Shown piece by piece: positions 6,460 through 14,804 of a stretch of DNA of 34,972 bases; the first letter of the stretch is position 1; each line of letters begins with the position of its first letter. The position numbers and the translations under genes were made by a program. The notes beneath the pieces were generated by a model. That model saw only the letters and a program-made list of their open reading frames with translations, was not told where the DNA came from and made no database searches. The stretch is taken from positions 1-34,972 of the forward strand of contig CAINHP010000041.1 in NCBI GenBank assembly GCA_903848905.1. The letters run 5' to 3'. The DNA is from an uncultured Pseudomonadota bacterium (GTDB lineage Bacteria > Pseudomonadota > Gammaproteobacteria > Methylococcales > Methylomonadaceae).

Positions 6460-8778
6460 TTAATGAATACCTAACGCCGCAGCAATAACAGCTTGCCCTA
6501 ATGCTAAACCACCATCATTCATTGGATAATGTTTAGGATAGAATACGTTTTTATTACATTGCCGCAATTTCATAGAAACCGATTCCAATATCAATTTATT
6601 TTGAAATACACCACCACTTAAAACGATATTATCTATGCCAGTTTTAAGACTAAGCGTAGTTAAAACCTCAACGGTTGCATCAACAAGACTATGATGAATA
6701 CGTGCGGCAATATTGGCTTTATCAACGCCATCTCTGAGATCAATCAAAACTGACGTCCATAGTCCCTTCCAATTTAATACTAACAAGTTGTCATTGTGCT
6801 CAATTGCCCATGCGCGTGAATAAGATTGCTCATTTGAAAATACGGGTGTAGCAAGCACTTCAAGTGCCATTGCTGCCTCACCTTCATATTGAATTTTTTC
6901 ACTATGTAAACCCAGTGCAGCGGCAAATGCATCAAACCAGCGGCCACAAGAACTACTCAATGGCGAATTAATATTTTGGAGAATCATTTTTTCTAAAGTC
7001 GCTAGAGGCTTTGTTTTCAGAAGCTCAATAATGTTTAAATCAGAATAATCGGTCAGTAATAGATCCATATCAAAATAATGCTGTAATTGTGCATAGGTAT
7101 TTCGCCAAGGTTCTCGCATGGCTTGTGTACCACCAGGTAAAGCAATATTTTGAAAATGCCCTAGTCGCCTAAACGAGTGATAATCTCCCACTAAAAACTC
7201 CCCACCCCATAACGTATTATCACTATTGACGCCCAAACCATCAAAAATGGCTGCTAACATAGGTGGAGCATTCAAAGGGTTATTCCATTCTGCTAAACAT
7301 GCGGCTAAATGTGCATGATGATGCTGAACTTGAATGACTGACAACTCGTCAAATTCAGCCAATAACTGGCCATATTGCGTAGATAAATAGTTTACATGAT
7401 AGTCAGTTGCAATGATTTTAGGTTTAAATTGGTATAATTTTTTATAAAAATCAATCGCGTGACGATAATCATGTTGAACTGTGGCTTTTTCTAAATCCCC
7501 CATATACGCGGAAACGATAGCTTTGCCATTTTGTATTAAACAAAAACTGTTTTTAAGTTCCGCCCCCATAGCTAACACATTATTTGCATTCTCAAAACCG
7601 GGAGGCAAAGAAAGACTTTCAGGTGCATAACCTCGTCCACGACGGAGTATATGCATGTTACCCGCCATTTCTCGAAGAATTGAATCGTCAAGTCGATTAA
7701 TAATATCTCGGTCGTGAAAAAGGAAGAAATCAGCAATAGTAGCAAGCTTGTCGCGTGCATCATGATTATCTATACATTGAGATTCATCACTGATATTGCC
7801 TGATGTAAAAACAATAGGCGTATCAAAATACTGCATTAATATAGTGTGTAGCGGCGTATAAGGTAGGATAAAACCGAAGTTGTTATCGTTTAGAGCAATG
7901 TTTGGTGCTAAATCATTACCTTGCGCGGTGAGTAATACAATAGGCGCACTTTTACCACGCAACGCTTTTTTTTCTAATTCACTCATGTATGCATAACGAG
8001 AAATGACTTCTTCATCCCTCGCCATCAAAGCAAAGGGTTTAGCGTAGCGGTGTTTTCTTTCACGTAGTCTGCTAACTGCATTTTCATCCGTTGCAAGACA
8101 AGCAAGATGAAAACCGCCAATGCCTTTAATAGCAACGATATAGCCATTTTTAATCAATTCAGCAGCATGTTTAAACAAATCGCCACACGCTAATGGTTGC
8201 CCTTGGTTATCTTCTAGCCACACTTTAGGTCCACAATTTGAACACCCATTAGCCTGCGCATGAAAACGACGATTGCTTGGATCCTCATATTCTCGTTGGC
8301 ATGGTAAGCACATGGTAAATGTGGCCATGCTCGTACTAGCGCGATCGTAAGGTAGATCTTGGATTATCGATAGACGTGGACCGCAATGCGTACAGTTCGT
8401 AAATGGATAGCGATAACGACGATTATGTGGATCAGCAATGTCTGCTAAACAATCTTTGCAAGTCGCCGCATCAGCAGCGATGGATGTTTCAATGCGATTA
8501 TGTTGACTAGCAACAATGTGAAAGCCTTCTATGTGGCGTTTTTGAAGATATGCTTTAACCTCGATACTGTCCACTTTTGCAAGCGGAGGAAGTTGAAGTG
8601 GAATTTGGTCTATAAAGGCATCAATATTATCTTTATCTCCCACGACTTGAATGACAACTCCTAGACCATCATTCCACACTTCACCGGCCAACTGAAATTT
8701 TTTGGCAAGATGCCAAATAGCTGGTCTAAAACCAACACCTTGAACAATTCCTCGAACTCGAATTTCTTTTCCTAACAT
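6460..8778 (-). CDS. hypF: Carbamoyltransferase HypF, [NiFe]-hydrogenase maturation
   Basis: At 772 residues it has the full HypF length. HypF turns carbamoyl phosphate into a thiocarbamate on HypE, the source of the CN ligands of the hydrogenase iron. Domains in order: acylphosphatase-like (GIVQGVGFRP at 10-20), two zinc-finger-like modules with CKDC, CTHCGP, CLPC and CSNCGP pairs, a YrdC-like domain (KGIGGFHLAC; PIVLLT; FTSGNISDE), and the C-terminal Kae1-like carbamoyltransferase domain (QHHHAHLAAC; LSGGVFQNK; NDGGLALGQA). All key Cys and His residues are present. No other hyp or hydrogenase structural gene lies in this window, so its partners must be elsewhere. Its start overlaps the end of a 46-codon ORF by 7 bases and has no SD of its own, which suggests translational coupling. 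Transcription may come from the iscR side. Confidence 0.95.
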   Translation of the reverse strand: MLGKEIRVRGIVQGVGFRPAIWHLAKKFQLAGEVWNDGLGVVIQVVGDKDNIDAFIDQIPLQLPPLAKVDSIEVKAYLQKRHIEGFHIVASQHNRIETSIAADAATCKDCLADIADPHNRRYRYPFTNCTHCGPRLSIIQDLPYDRASTSMATFTMCLPCQREYEDPSNRRFHAQANGCSNCGPKVWLEDNQGQPLACGDLFKHAAELIKNGYIVAIKGIGGFHLACLATDENAVSRLRERKHRYAKPFALMARDEEVISRYAYMSELEKKALRGKSAPIVLLTAQGNDLAPNIALNDNNFGFILPYTPLHTILMQYFDTPIVFTSGNISDESQCIDNHDARDKLATIADFFLFHDRDIINRLDDSILREMAGNMHILRRGRGYAPESLSLPPGFENANNVLAMGAELKNSFCLIQNGKAIVSAYMGDLEKATVQHDYRHAIDFYKKLYQFKPKIIATDYHVNYLSTQYGQLLAEFDELSVIQVQHHHAHLAACLAEWNNPLNAPPMLAAIFDGLGVNSDNTLWGGEFLVGDYHSFRRLGHFQNIALPGGTQAMREPWRNTYAQLQHYFDMDLLLTDYSDLNIIELLKTKPLATLEKMILQNINSPLSSSCGRWFDAFAAALGLHSEKIQYEGEAAMALEVLATPVFSNEQSYSRAWAIEHNDNLLVLNWKGLWTSVLIDLRDGVDKANIAARIHHSLVDATVEVLTTLSLKTGIDNIVLSGGVFQNKLILESVSMKLRQCNKNVFYPKHYPMNDGGLALGQAVIAAALGIH

Positions 8779-8912
8779 CGATAAATACGCGGTAATTGCT
8801 CACCAACTGACCAATCCAAAATGCGTCGCCCTCCAAATAACGTGTTCATTTGTAGGTTTTCAATGGCCGACTTCACTTGTTGTTCTATCCACTGATATTT
8901 ATGTCTTGGCAT
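8772..8912 (-). CDS. Small 46-residue ORF overlapping the hypF start
   Basis: An ATG at 8912 opens a 46-codon frame whose TAG stop overlaps the hypF ATG in the arrangement ATGTTAG. The product is polar and basic, with MPRHKYQWIEQQ at the N-terminus and GGRRILDWSVGEQLPR near the end, and no signal or membrane segment. I do not recognise it. Support comes from the stop/start overlap, from the absence of an SD for hypF (which would need coupling), and from unbroken protein-like composition in a gap that would otherwise be 220 bases. Against it, its own SD is weak or absent. It could also be a remnant of a longer gene. Confidence 0.4.
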   Translation of the reverse strand: MPRHKYQWIEQQVKSAIENLQMNTLFGGRRILDWSVGEQLPRIYRC

Positions 8913-9001
8913 TTAGGAATGAATAAGATACGAGAATTGTAAAATTTTAATAACCCCTATTTTCTAAACTTTTCAGAAAATAACTATGTAACAGCAATTG
9001 A

Positions 9002-9475
9002 TTAGCTATTTTGAATTATTTGTGTAAAAACCAAGGTATGTTCATTGTCTTTTTTCATCTTACGCACTTCATCGCGTTGCGCTATTGCATCAGCAAGTGT
9101 AATTTTTGAGAAATAGCCTTCAACTTCATCATTCAAATCCATCCATAAATAATGAGCTATACAAGGACCATCATGAAGACAATTGGCTTTTCCCCCACAG
9201 TTAGTTGAATCAATTGGCTCATTGACGGCATGAATAATCATAGAAATTGTTATTTTTTCTTCAGATCGCTGTAATTTATATCCACCACCTGGTCCACGTA
9301 CCCCGACAACCAAATTTGCTTTACGTAAAAGTGCAAATAACTGTTCTAAGTATGACAATGAAATTTCATGCCTACTAGCAATGACCGCCAATGTGATTGT
9401 ATCCTCTTCTTTCGTATTTATTGCTAAATCCAACATAGCCGTTACTGCATAGCGACTTCGACTTGTTAAACGCAT
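9002..9475 (-). CDS. iscR: Rrf2-family Fe-S cluster regulator IscR
   Basis: The product is 157 residues from the preferred ATG at 9475 (MRLTSRSRYAVTAMLDLA, the canonical IscR beginning). It has an N-terminal winged helix with the LSYLEQLF recognition segment and the wing motif GVRGPGGGYKL. The [2Fe-2S] ligands Cys93, Cys99 and Cys105, with His108, correspond to E. coli Cys92/98/104/His107. An ATG two codons upstream (9481) sits directly on the SD (GAGAGG), so 9475, with about 7 bases spacing, is the better start. IscR senses Fe-S status and represses isc genes when it carries a cluster. Unusually, it is not followed by iscS/iscU here but by a small ORF and hypF. It may therefore be the cell's only IscR in an uncoupled location or a paralogue acting on iron-dependent enzymes. 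Confidence 0.9.
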   Translation of the reverse strand: MRLTSRSRYAVTAMLDLAINTKEEDTITLAVIASRHEISLSYLEQLFALLRKANLVVGVRGPGGGYKLQRSEEKITISMIIHAVNEPIDSTNCGGKANCLHDGPCIAHYLWMDLNDEVEGYFSKITLADAIAQRDEVRKMKKDNEHTLVFTQIIQNS

Positions 9476-9481
9476 GACCAT

Positions 9482-9801
9482 CCCTCTCTTGAATATGAAA
9501 TATACTTTAATTTAAGTACACGATAAGTCACTAATTTCTTATTATTTAATCTAAACATCTAACTTTAAGAGGGTTTATTTTTATTAACCATGTAAAAAGC
9601 ATTCAAAATTCAGACATAAATAGTAACTTATTGCGACATCAATACCCTATTATAAATGAGTTTAAATATTATAGCTAAATTTTGAAAAAGAGATTATGCC
9701 TAAAGCGGCGAAGACTAGTGTGGAAGGCATGAATGTTAATATATGACGCGATAGTTGATTGCATTTTGAAAATATAATTTCAAATGTGCATGATATCTGC
9801 G
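9482..9801. other. Intergenic region upstream of iscR
   Basis: 320 bases of AT-rich DNA between two leftward genes. I see no supported ORF: a 16-codon frame at about 9697 is too short and lacks context. The promoter for iscR should be here, but I could not find a clean Fe-S-type IscR site. Confidence 0.5.
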
Positions 9802-10440
9802 TTATCTAACCAATCGAACATTCATAAAAGCATTTTTATCATTGTAATTGGTATGACCTTGATTGAAATCAACATACCAAGCGTAATGATTGCTATAAAC
9901 ATAGGGTGAAGACGACCAAAACCACAAACTTTGCGTATTGGAAAATAATATTGTATTAATGCTAGGTTTTTTCACTGGCGCGTCACTTAAACACTTGGCT
10001 TTTTTCGTGTCATATTGCCCATCAACGCAAAGTACCAGCGTCATTAACTCTATTTGTGTGGGTAAACGCCAATTATCATAGCCCGCAAAATGACTTGTTA
10101 ATTTCATTGCGCTATACCATGTGAATTTTTCTGCATCTCCATCGCAAGTATATCCATTCCAAACTTGACCGACAGCGCAACGCTGCCACATCAAACCGTT
10201 GTTTTTAAATGTTACCGTTCCATTTTTGTTATCAATGAATTCATCAGAATTTTTATCTGCAATACTGGGTTTACTCTGACTTTCAACCTCTTCACTAACT
10301 TGTTTTTGCGCGACTTGCTCTTGAGTTTGCTTTACATTCTCGTCGTTTGGGGTGGATTCATGTTTATCATTCATTATTTCATAGGATAGGCCTACTAAAA
10401 TAAAACCACAAAATGCAATCATCAAAATAGATTTTTTCAT
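9802..10440 (-). CDS. DUF1566 (Lcl C-terminal-like) exported or membrane-anchored protein
   Basis: A 212-residue protein with one N-terminal hydrophobic segment (about residues 4-21) that could be an uncleaved anchor or signal peptide; no lipobox is obvious. A charged, Gln/Glu/Lys-rich linker (about 24-67) leads into a DUF1566 domain. The domain shows its usual marks: DNKNGTVTFKNNGLMWQRC, the WYSAMKL helix, YDNWRLPTQIELMTLV, LWFWSSSPY, and a final AWYVDF...NVRLVR. DUF1566 is a C-type-lectin-like fold found in many secreted gammaproteobacterial proteins, where it probably binds ligands or other envelope parts. It stands alone, with long non-coding stretches on both sides. Partner and ligand are unknown. 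Confidence 0.85.
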   Translation of the reverse strand: MKKSILMIAFCGFILVGLSYEIMNDKHESTPNDENVKQTQEQVAQKQVSEEVESQSKPSIADKNSDEFIDNKNGTVTFKNNGLMWQRCAVGQVWNGYTCDGDAEKFTWYSAMKLTSHFAGYDNWRLPTQIELMTLVLCVDGQYDTKKAKCLSDAPVKKPSINTILFSNTQSLWFWSSSPYVYSNHYAWYVDFNQGHTNYNDKNAFMNVRLVR

Positions 10441-10862
10441 AACTCGCCCTACTCCTTCGCTGAAAATAAAATCAGCAATTCAACATCAATAAAAGCATTT
10501 TCAAGCTATGAATTACATTTTATAGATTCATAGCAATGCAACCTTATTCCAAATCTTAACGCTTAAATCAATCAATAACACATTAAGTTCAGTGTATTCA
10601 GATCACAATTTTTTTGAAACTGTACATCACATTTCCAATGAAACTAACTTTATTAACAGTTTACTATGATTTCGTCACTTCCAGTATTGAAAGCAACATT
10701 AATTTATGCTTTTAAAAACGTAATATTTGACAGAATGAAATGTCAGTATCAGAATAGCGAATAAAAACTCAAACTATGTATATTATAAAAACATAGTGAT
10801 TTAATTATTAGCCATTACCTTAAAATGGTTTTATTTATTCAATCCTAACACTTAAAAAAGCC
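10441..10862. other. Divergent intergenic region
   Basis: 422 AT-rich bases between the leftward DUF1566 gene and the rightward DUF928 gene. It carries many stop codons in all frames and no strong inverted repeats. I can support nothing beyond an expected pair of divergent promoters. Confidence 0.5.
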
Positions 10863-11462
10863 ATGTCTAAAATTATACTTTTACTATCTAGCTTTTTCTT
10901 ATCAACAGCCGTTTTAGCTGACGCCCCTATTCTATTTAAACCTCCAACAACTGGTGCGCCCACCACGCAACGAGGCGGAGGAACACGAGGCATTAGCAAT
11001 ACGTCAATTCAACTTCAAGCATTGGTCCCAACTGGGCAAGTGGGATTAACTGCGCAAGCCTCTCCTAATTTGTACTGGTACGTTTCTGAGGCAGCGCCTT
11101 ATAGCGTGGAATTCTCACTTTCTGTTGAAAGTACCGGTGAAGTTATTGCAGAAGAAACATTGCCTCCAGTGACAAAAGCCGGTATTCAAACCATTAAACT
11201 CAACAGTTTAAATGCGCAGCTCACCGAAGGATCGGACTATTTATGGTCAATTGCGCTGGTAATTGATCCAACACAGCGCGGAAAAGATATTTTGATCAGT
11301 GTGCCTATTCGAAGAAATCCGACCACAATTGATCTAAATGATGGTGCTAAATTAGCGCAAGCTGGTTTTTGGTACGATACACTGCAATATGTTACTGAAA
11401 ATAAATCATCTCAAGTGCAGGATCTTTTAAAACAAGCAGGAATTACACTAGGTGGCAATTAA
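10863..11462 (+). CDS. DUF928 periplasmic protein
   Basis: A 199-residue exported protein with signal peptide (residues 1-19, ending VLA|DAP). The mature part matches DUF928 features: a Gly/Arg-rich start (QRGGGTRG), LQALVPTGQVGLTAQASP, the aromatic NLYWYVSEA strand, PGI-like KAGIQTIKL, and DYLWSIALVIDPTQRGKD. DUF928 proteins are frequent in cyanobacteria and large sulfur bacteria and often sit beside CHASE2-type signalling proteins. Here the stop overlaps the GTG start of the adenylate cyclase by 11 bases, so the two are translationally coupled. A plausible reading is that DUF928 is the periplasmic partner or ligand-binding subunit of the CHASE2 sensor domain. That is an inference from gene order; no biochemical role is known to me. 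Confidence 0.85.
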   Translation: MSKIILLLSSFFLSTAVLADAPILFKPPTTGAPTTQRGGGTRGISNTSIQLQALVPTGQVGLTAQASPNLYWYVSEAAPYSVEFSLSVESTGEVIAEETLPPVTKAGIQTIKLNSLNAQLTEGSDYLWSIALVIDPTQRGKDILISVPIRRNPTTIDLNDGAKLAQAGFWYDTLQYVTENKSSQVQDLLKQAGITLGGN

Positions 11463-13338
11463 AAAATGGTTAAATCATCCTATCGTTGTTTGCGCATCGC
11501 TTGGAATTGTTTCGTTTTTACTCATTATTGGACTGCAATCACTTGATATCGTAGAGGGGTTAGAATTACGCGTTTTTGATAAACTTTTATCTCAGCGACC
11601 TTCGGAAATGATTGATAACCGTATTGTAATCATTAGTGAAACAGAACCTGATATTCGTCGTTTTGGGCATCCTCTTTCTGATCAGGTGTTTGCTGACGCT
11701 CTGCAAAAAGCAGAAGACGCTGGTGCTCGGGTGATAGGAGTAGATAAATATAGAGATATCCCTACGCCACCTGGTTCAGATAATTTAAGTAATGTTTTAA
11801 AACAATATGAAAATATTGTCTGGATATTTTTTGGCGGTGATCAAAAACAGAATTTTGTTGCAGCACCTGCTGCACTAGAAGGAAGTATTGCACGAACAGC
11901 CTTCAATAATATTCTTGAAGATCCCGATGGTGTTGCCCGTCGGGGTCTTTTGTTTTCAGATGTCAATGGCACGAGCTACTATTCTTTTCCGCTATTGTTA
12001 TCTGTTTACTATCTGGCTAATGAGAATATGGCTGTTCAATTAGATGATCAGCAAACACTTAATATCAATGGAATAAGTGTTCCAAAAATTGATTCAAATT
12101 TTGGGGGGTATCATGAGGCAGATACAGGCGGATACCAAATTATGCTCGACTATCCTGCGCTACCTCAGTCATTTAGCATTTATACCTTATCGGATTTGCT
12201 TGATAATAAAGTCCCTGCCGATGCATTAAAAAATAAAATCGTATTATTTGGTGCTATGGCGCCTAGTCTTCAAGATTATTGGCTTTTACCAAATGAAGTT
12301 ACTCGCTTTGGAATTGAATATCATGGCTATTTTATTAGCCAAATTCTGAATATGGCGACGAAACAAAAACAACCTCTCCGCGCCATATCTGATAATGCAG
12401 AATATGGATGGTTATTATTTTGGTGTTTAATTGGCTCATTTGCAGGACTGTATCGAGGTGGCATCCTTTTCTTCGTTTTAATGCTAATTGAATTTACTGT
12501 CCTTCTAGGCAGTAATATATTCTTACTCAATCAAGGATGGTGGTTACCACTCATTGCCCCCTTACTTGGTTGGATTTGTGCTTTGTTTGTCAGTGTGTTT
12601 TATTTTTTCACTCAAACGCGAGCAGAACGTGGTCAATTAATGAAATTATTTGAACGCCACGTTTCAGCGGAAGTTGCTTCACATTTATGGGAAGTACGTG
12701 ACCAATTTTTCAGTAAAGATGGCATTCAACCCGATACGGTAACCGCAACTATTTTATTTACCGATTTATCTAATTTCACCACTATTTCAGAACACATGGA
12801 GCCATTAGTATTAATGAACTGGCTCAATGAATATATGGAAGAAATGAGTCAATTAGTAATGGCACACGGTGGAATGATTGATAAATATATCGGTGATGCA
12901 ATTATGGCTATTTTCGGTGTTCCCGTTAAACGTGAAACCGAAGAAGCCATCGCAAACGATGCAAAACAAGCGGTTGCGTGCGCCATTGAGTTTGGTCACA
13001 AACTAGGCGAGCTCAATCAAAAATGGGAAGCACAAGGTCTTCCAACAGTCACCATGCGCACCGGTATTTTTACGGGGACGGTGGTAGCAGGAAGTTTTGG
13101 TAGTTCACAGCGCATGGAATACACCGTTATCGGTGACACCGTGAATACAGCATCCCGTCTTGAAAGTTTTGATAAAACGATCGCCGCGCCTACACGCGAT
13201 CATCCTTGTCGCATTCTCATCGGTAATTTAACTCACCATTATGTACAAGATAACTATCAAACTGAAGTGGTAGGCGAATGCTTACTCAAAGGCAAAACGG
13301 ATATGCTAAAAATTTATCACATTATTGCAAAAATCTAA
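11452..13338 (+). CDS. CHASE2-domain adenylate/guanylate cyclase (class III)
   Basis: A 628-residue membrane cyclase that starts with GTG inside the end of the DUF928 gene. Residues 10-28 form a first transmembrane helix. The extracytoplasmic CHASE2 sensor domain spans about 35-310 (IVIISETEPDIRRFG; VIGVDKYRDIP; GVARRGLLF). Three more membrane helices lie at about 319-386. A short linker (LFERHVSAEVA) leads to the class III catalytic domain at about 428-620. Metal-binding Asp438 (LFTDLSNFT) and Asp482 (KYIGDAIMAIFG) are present, as are the GDTVNTASRLE transition-state region and a final LKGK segment. It should make cAMP (or cGMP) in response to an envelope signal. A perfect CRP-type site near 28918 in the same window shows that a cAMP-CRP response is at least possible. 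Substrate specificity was not derived from the sequence. Confidence 0.92.
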   Translation: MAIKKWLNHPIVVCASLGIVSFLLIIGLQSLDIVEGLELRVFDKLLSQRPSEMIDNRIVIISETEPDIRRFGHPLSDQVFADALQKAEDAGARVIGVDKYRDIPTPPGSDNLSNVLKQYENIVWIFFGGDQKQNFVAAPAALEGSIARTAFNNILEDPDGVARRGLLFSDVNGTSYYSFPLLLSVYYLANENMAVQLDDQQTLNINGISVPKIDSNFGGYHEADTGGYQIMLDYPALPQSFSIYTLSDLLDNKVPADALKNKIVLFGAMAPSLQDYWLLPNEVTRFGIEYHGYFISQILNMATKQKQPLRAISDNAEYGWLLFWCLIGSFAGLYRGGILFFVLMLIEFTVLLGSNIFLLNQGWWLPLIAPLLGWICALFVSVFYFFTQTRAERGQLMKLFERHVSAEVASHLWEVRDQFFSKDGIQPDTVTATILFTDLSNFTTISEHMEPLVLMNWLNEYMEEMSQLVMAHGGMIDKYIGDAIMAIFGVPVKRETEEAIANDAKQAVACAIEFGHKLGELNQKWEAQGLPTVTMRTGIFTGTVVAGSFGSSQRMEYTVIGDTVNTASRLESFDKTIAAPTRDHPCRILIGNLTHHYVQDNYQTEVVGECLLKGKTDMLKIYHIIAKI

Positions 13339-13527
13339 TAGTGTCGTCGTCAGCTCTAAATTTCACCTAAATCCGCCTTAATAAGCGTTATTAATTTATG
13401 GTTAAGTTTGCATGAAGTCTATTATGTCAGTTTAGTCATAAATAAAATGAGATAAATTAATAATTTATTTGCGTGATTTTGATAAAATCTAGTCTGTCTT
13501 TAATGAATGTGCTACATCGAAATGGTC

Positions 13528-14370
13528 ATGACTAAAATTTTATACATTTTTTTATTGCTCTCATTTAGTCATATTGCAATCAGTCAACCTTGCAATGGGC
13601 AAAACGAAGGTATTGATAAGTGTGAAAACAGTCGACTAATTTGTAAAAACGGGAGTGTAAATTACTCGAAAAATAACTGTAAGCATTTGAATAATAATAA
13701 ATTATATAACAATACAATAAAAGTCGATTACGAAGGTTTTAGTGTATGGCTAGACTGCCAAAGACACGGGGCGATAAAATTTCAATATAACGCGCAACAC
13801 GACACTGGACATTTTCCGCGTGCGAATAAATTTTCACTAGACGCCCAAATGCCCAAAAATTGCCAGCAAATGTCAACTCATGCGTATGGAAATCATTATG
13901 ATCGTGGTCATCTAGTGCCAGCAAATCATTTGGATTCGTCCGCATCAGCCATAAAAGCGACCAATAATATGACAAATATTCTGCCACAAGCCGCTAACAT
14001 GAATCGGGGAGCATGGATGGTAACGGAAGAAATTACCGAATGTTATCGTGACATTTCTGAATTACTCATCATTGGCGGGGTGATTTGGGGTAATAATCCT
14101 AAAGATGATTTTTTTGTAAAATCACATGGCATAACAACCCCCGATGCCTTTTGGAAAGTTATTGTGAGAGGTAGTGGTCAAGATGAACAAGCCATCGCAT
14201 GGATAGTCCCTAATTCAAACGAAGCGACTCACGATCAACTTGATAACTATCTTGTTACTGTGCGTGAAATTGAAGCACTAACAGGTGAAAAAATTCCTGT
14301 AGCAGATTACATTAAAGAAATAAAACCAAGCACGTCATGGCTAATTCCTATTGGATGCAATAAAGGATAG
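13528..14370 (+). CDS. Secreted DNA/RNA non-specific endonuclease (NUC1 / beta-beta-alpha-metal)
   Basis: About 280 residues with a signal peptide (MTKILYIFLLLSFSHIAIS). The nuclease core carries the catalytic DRGH motif (125-128, HYDRGHLVPANH; His128 is the general base). The conserved NMTNILPQ...NMNRGAW block supplies the metal-binding Asn (about N158). This family cuts double- and single-stranded DNA and RNA with Mg2+. Several Cys residues (22, 32, 39, 51, 77, 112) suggest disulfides in the periplasm or outside. An ATG at 13507 and another at 13522 are in frame; 13528 is chosen because it gives the standard signal peptide, though no start has a good SD. No immunity gene is evident, which fits a nutritional or biofilm nuclease more than a toxin. 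The small gene starting 5 bases after the stop is probably co-translated. Confidence 0.87.
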   Translation: MTKILYIFLLLSFSHIAISQPCNGQNEGIDKCENSRLICKNGSVNYSKNNCKHLNNNKLYNNTIKVDYEGFSVWLDCQRHGAIKFQYNAQHDTGHFPRANKFSLDAQMPKNCQQMSTHAYGNHYDRGHLVPANHLDSSASAIKATNNMTNILPQAANMNRGAWMVTEEITECYRDISELLIIGGVIWGNNPKDDFFVKSHGITTPDAFWKVIVRGSGQDEQAIAWIVPNSNEATHDQLDNYLVTVREIEALTGEKIPVADYIKEIKPSTSWLIPIGCNKG

Positions 14371-14374
14371 CAGC

Positions 14375-14644
14375 GTGATTGAGAATTTATCTGAAACATT
14401 AACATTTATAACAGGCGAAAATGAAACGATTATCGCTTTGATGCGTGATTTAGGCGTTTATGCGCAAATGCAAATAGGGCAGCTCACCGGAAAGGATGTG
14501 GTATTGATTAAAGAGAGTCACATTTTCATTTGGAGCGTAGATGATTATTTTTATTACCATAGTCATGATGCTATTGAACGTGAACGTGTGCTTTTGCGCT
14601 TTAAATCCTGTGCAAATGAAATGAATACAGCTACGCGACATTAA
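14375..14644 (+). CDS. Hypothetical 89-residue protein downstream of the nuclease
   Basis: A GTG start at 14375 follows the SD AAAGGA by about 7 bases and lies 5 bases after the nuclease stop, so it is likely translated from the same message. An upstream ATG at 14351 would overlap the nuclease and has no SD. The product is a compact, acidic alpha-beta protein with no signal peptide or membrane helix (VIENLSETLTFITGENE; LGVYAQMQIGQLTGKDVVLI; FIWSVDDYFYYHSHD). I recognise no family. Its position right after an exported nuclease raises the possibility of a cytoplasmic inhibitor, but charge and location alone cannot show that. Confidence 0.65.
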   Translation: MIENLSETLTFITGENETIIALMRDLGVYAQMQIGQLTGKDVVLIKESHIFIWSVDDYFYYHSHDAIERERVLLRFKSCANEMNTATRH

Positions 14645-14804
14645 TATAAAAGTAATTTATAACTGACGATTAAAGGGATAGATAATTTGATAATATGATT
14701 CGAATCGAATAATGCTCAAATTAAAAAGAATATAAACATGCAAACCATTACAATATCAGTAGTGTAGCAATAAATAAATGAAAATATAACGAGATGATAC
14801 TGAA
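14645..14804 (+). promoter_or_regulatory. Upstream region of fapA with a GATTCGAATC palindrome
   Basis: This 160-base gap holds a perfect 10-base palindrome, GATTCGAATC (14697-14706), overlapping a second repeat of TCGAAT. It could be an operator for the fapA-PilZ unit. No other structure was seen. Confidence 0.35.

Noticed and set aside
9697-9747. 16-codon ORF upstream of iscR
   Set aside because: Too short, weak SD, no context.
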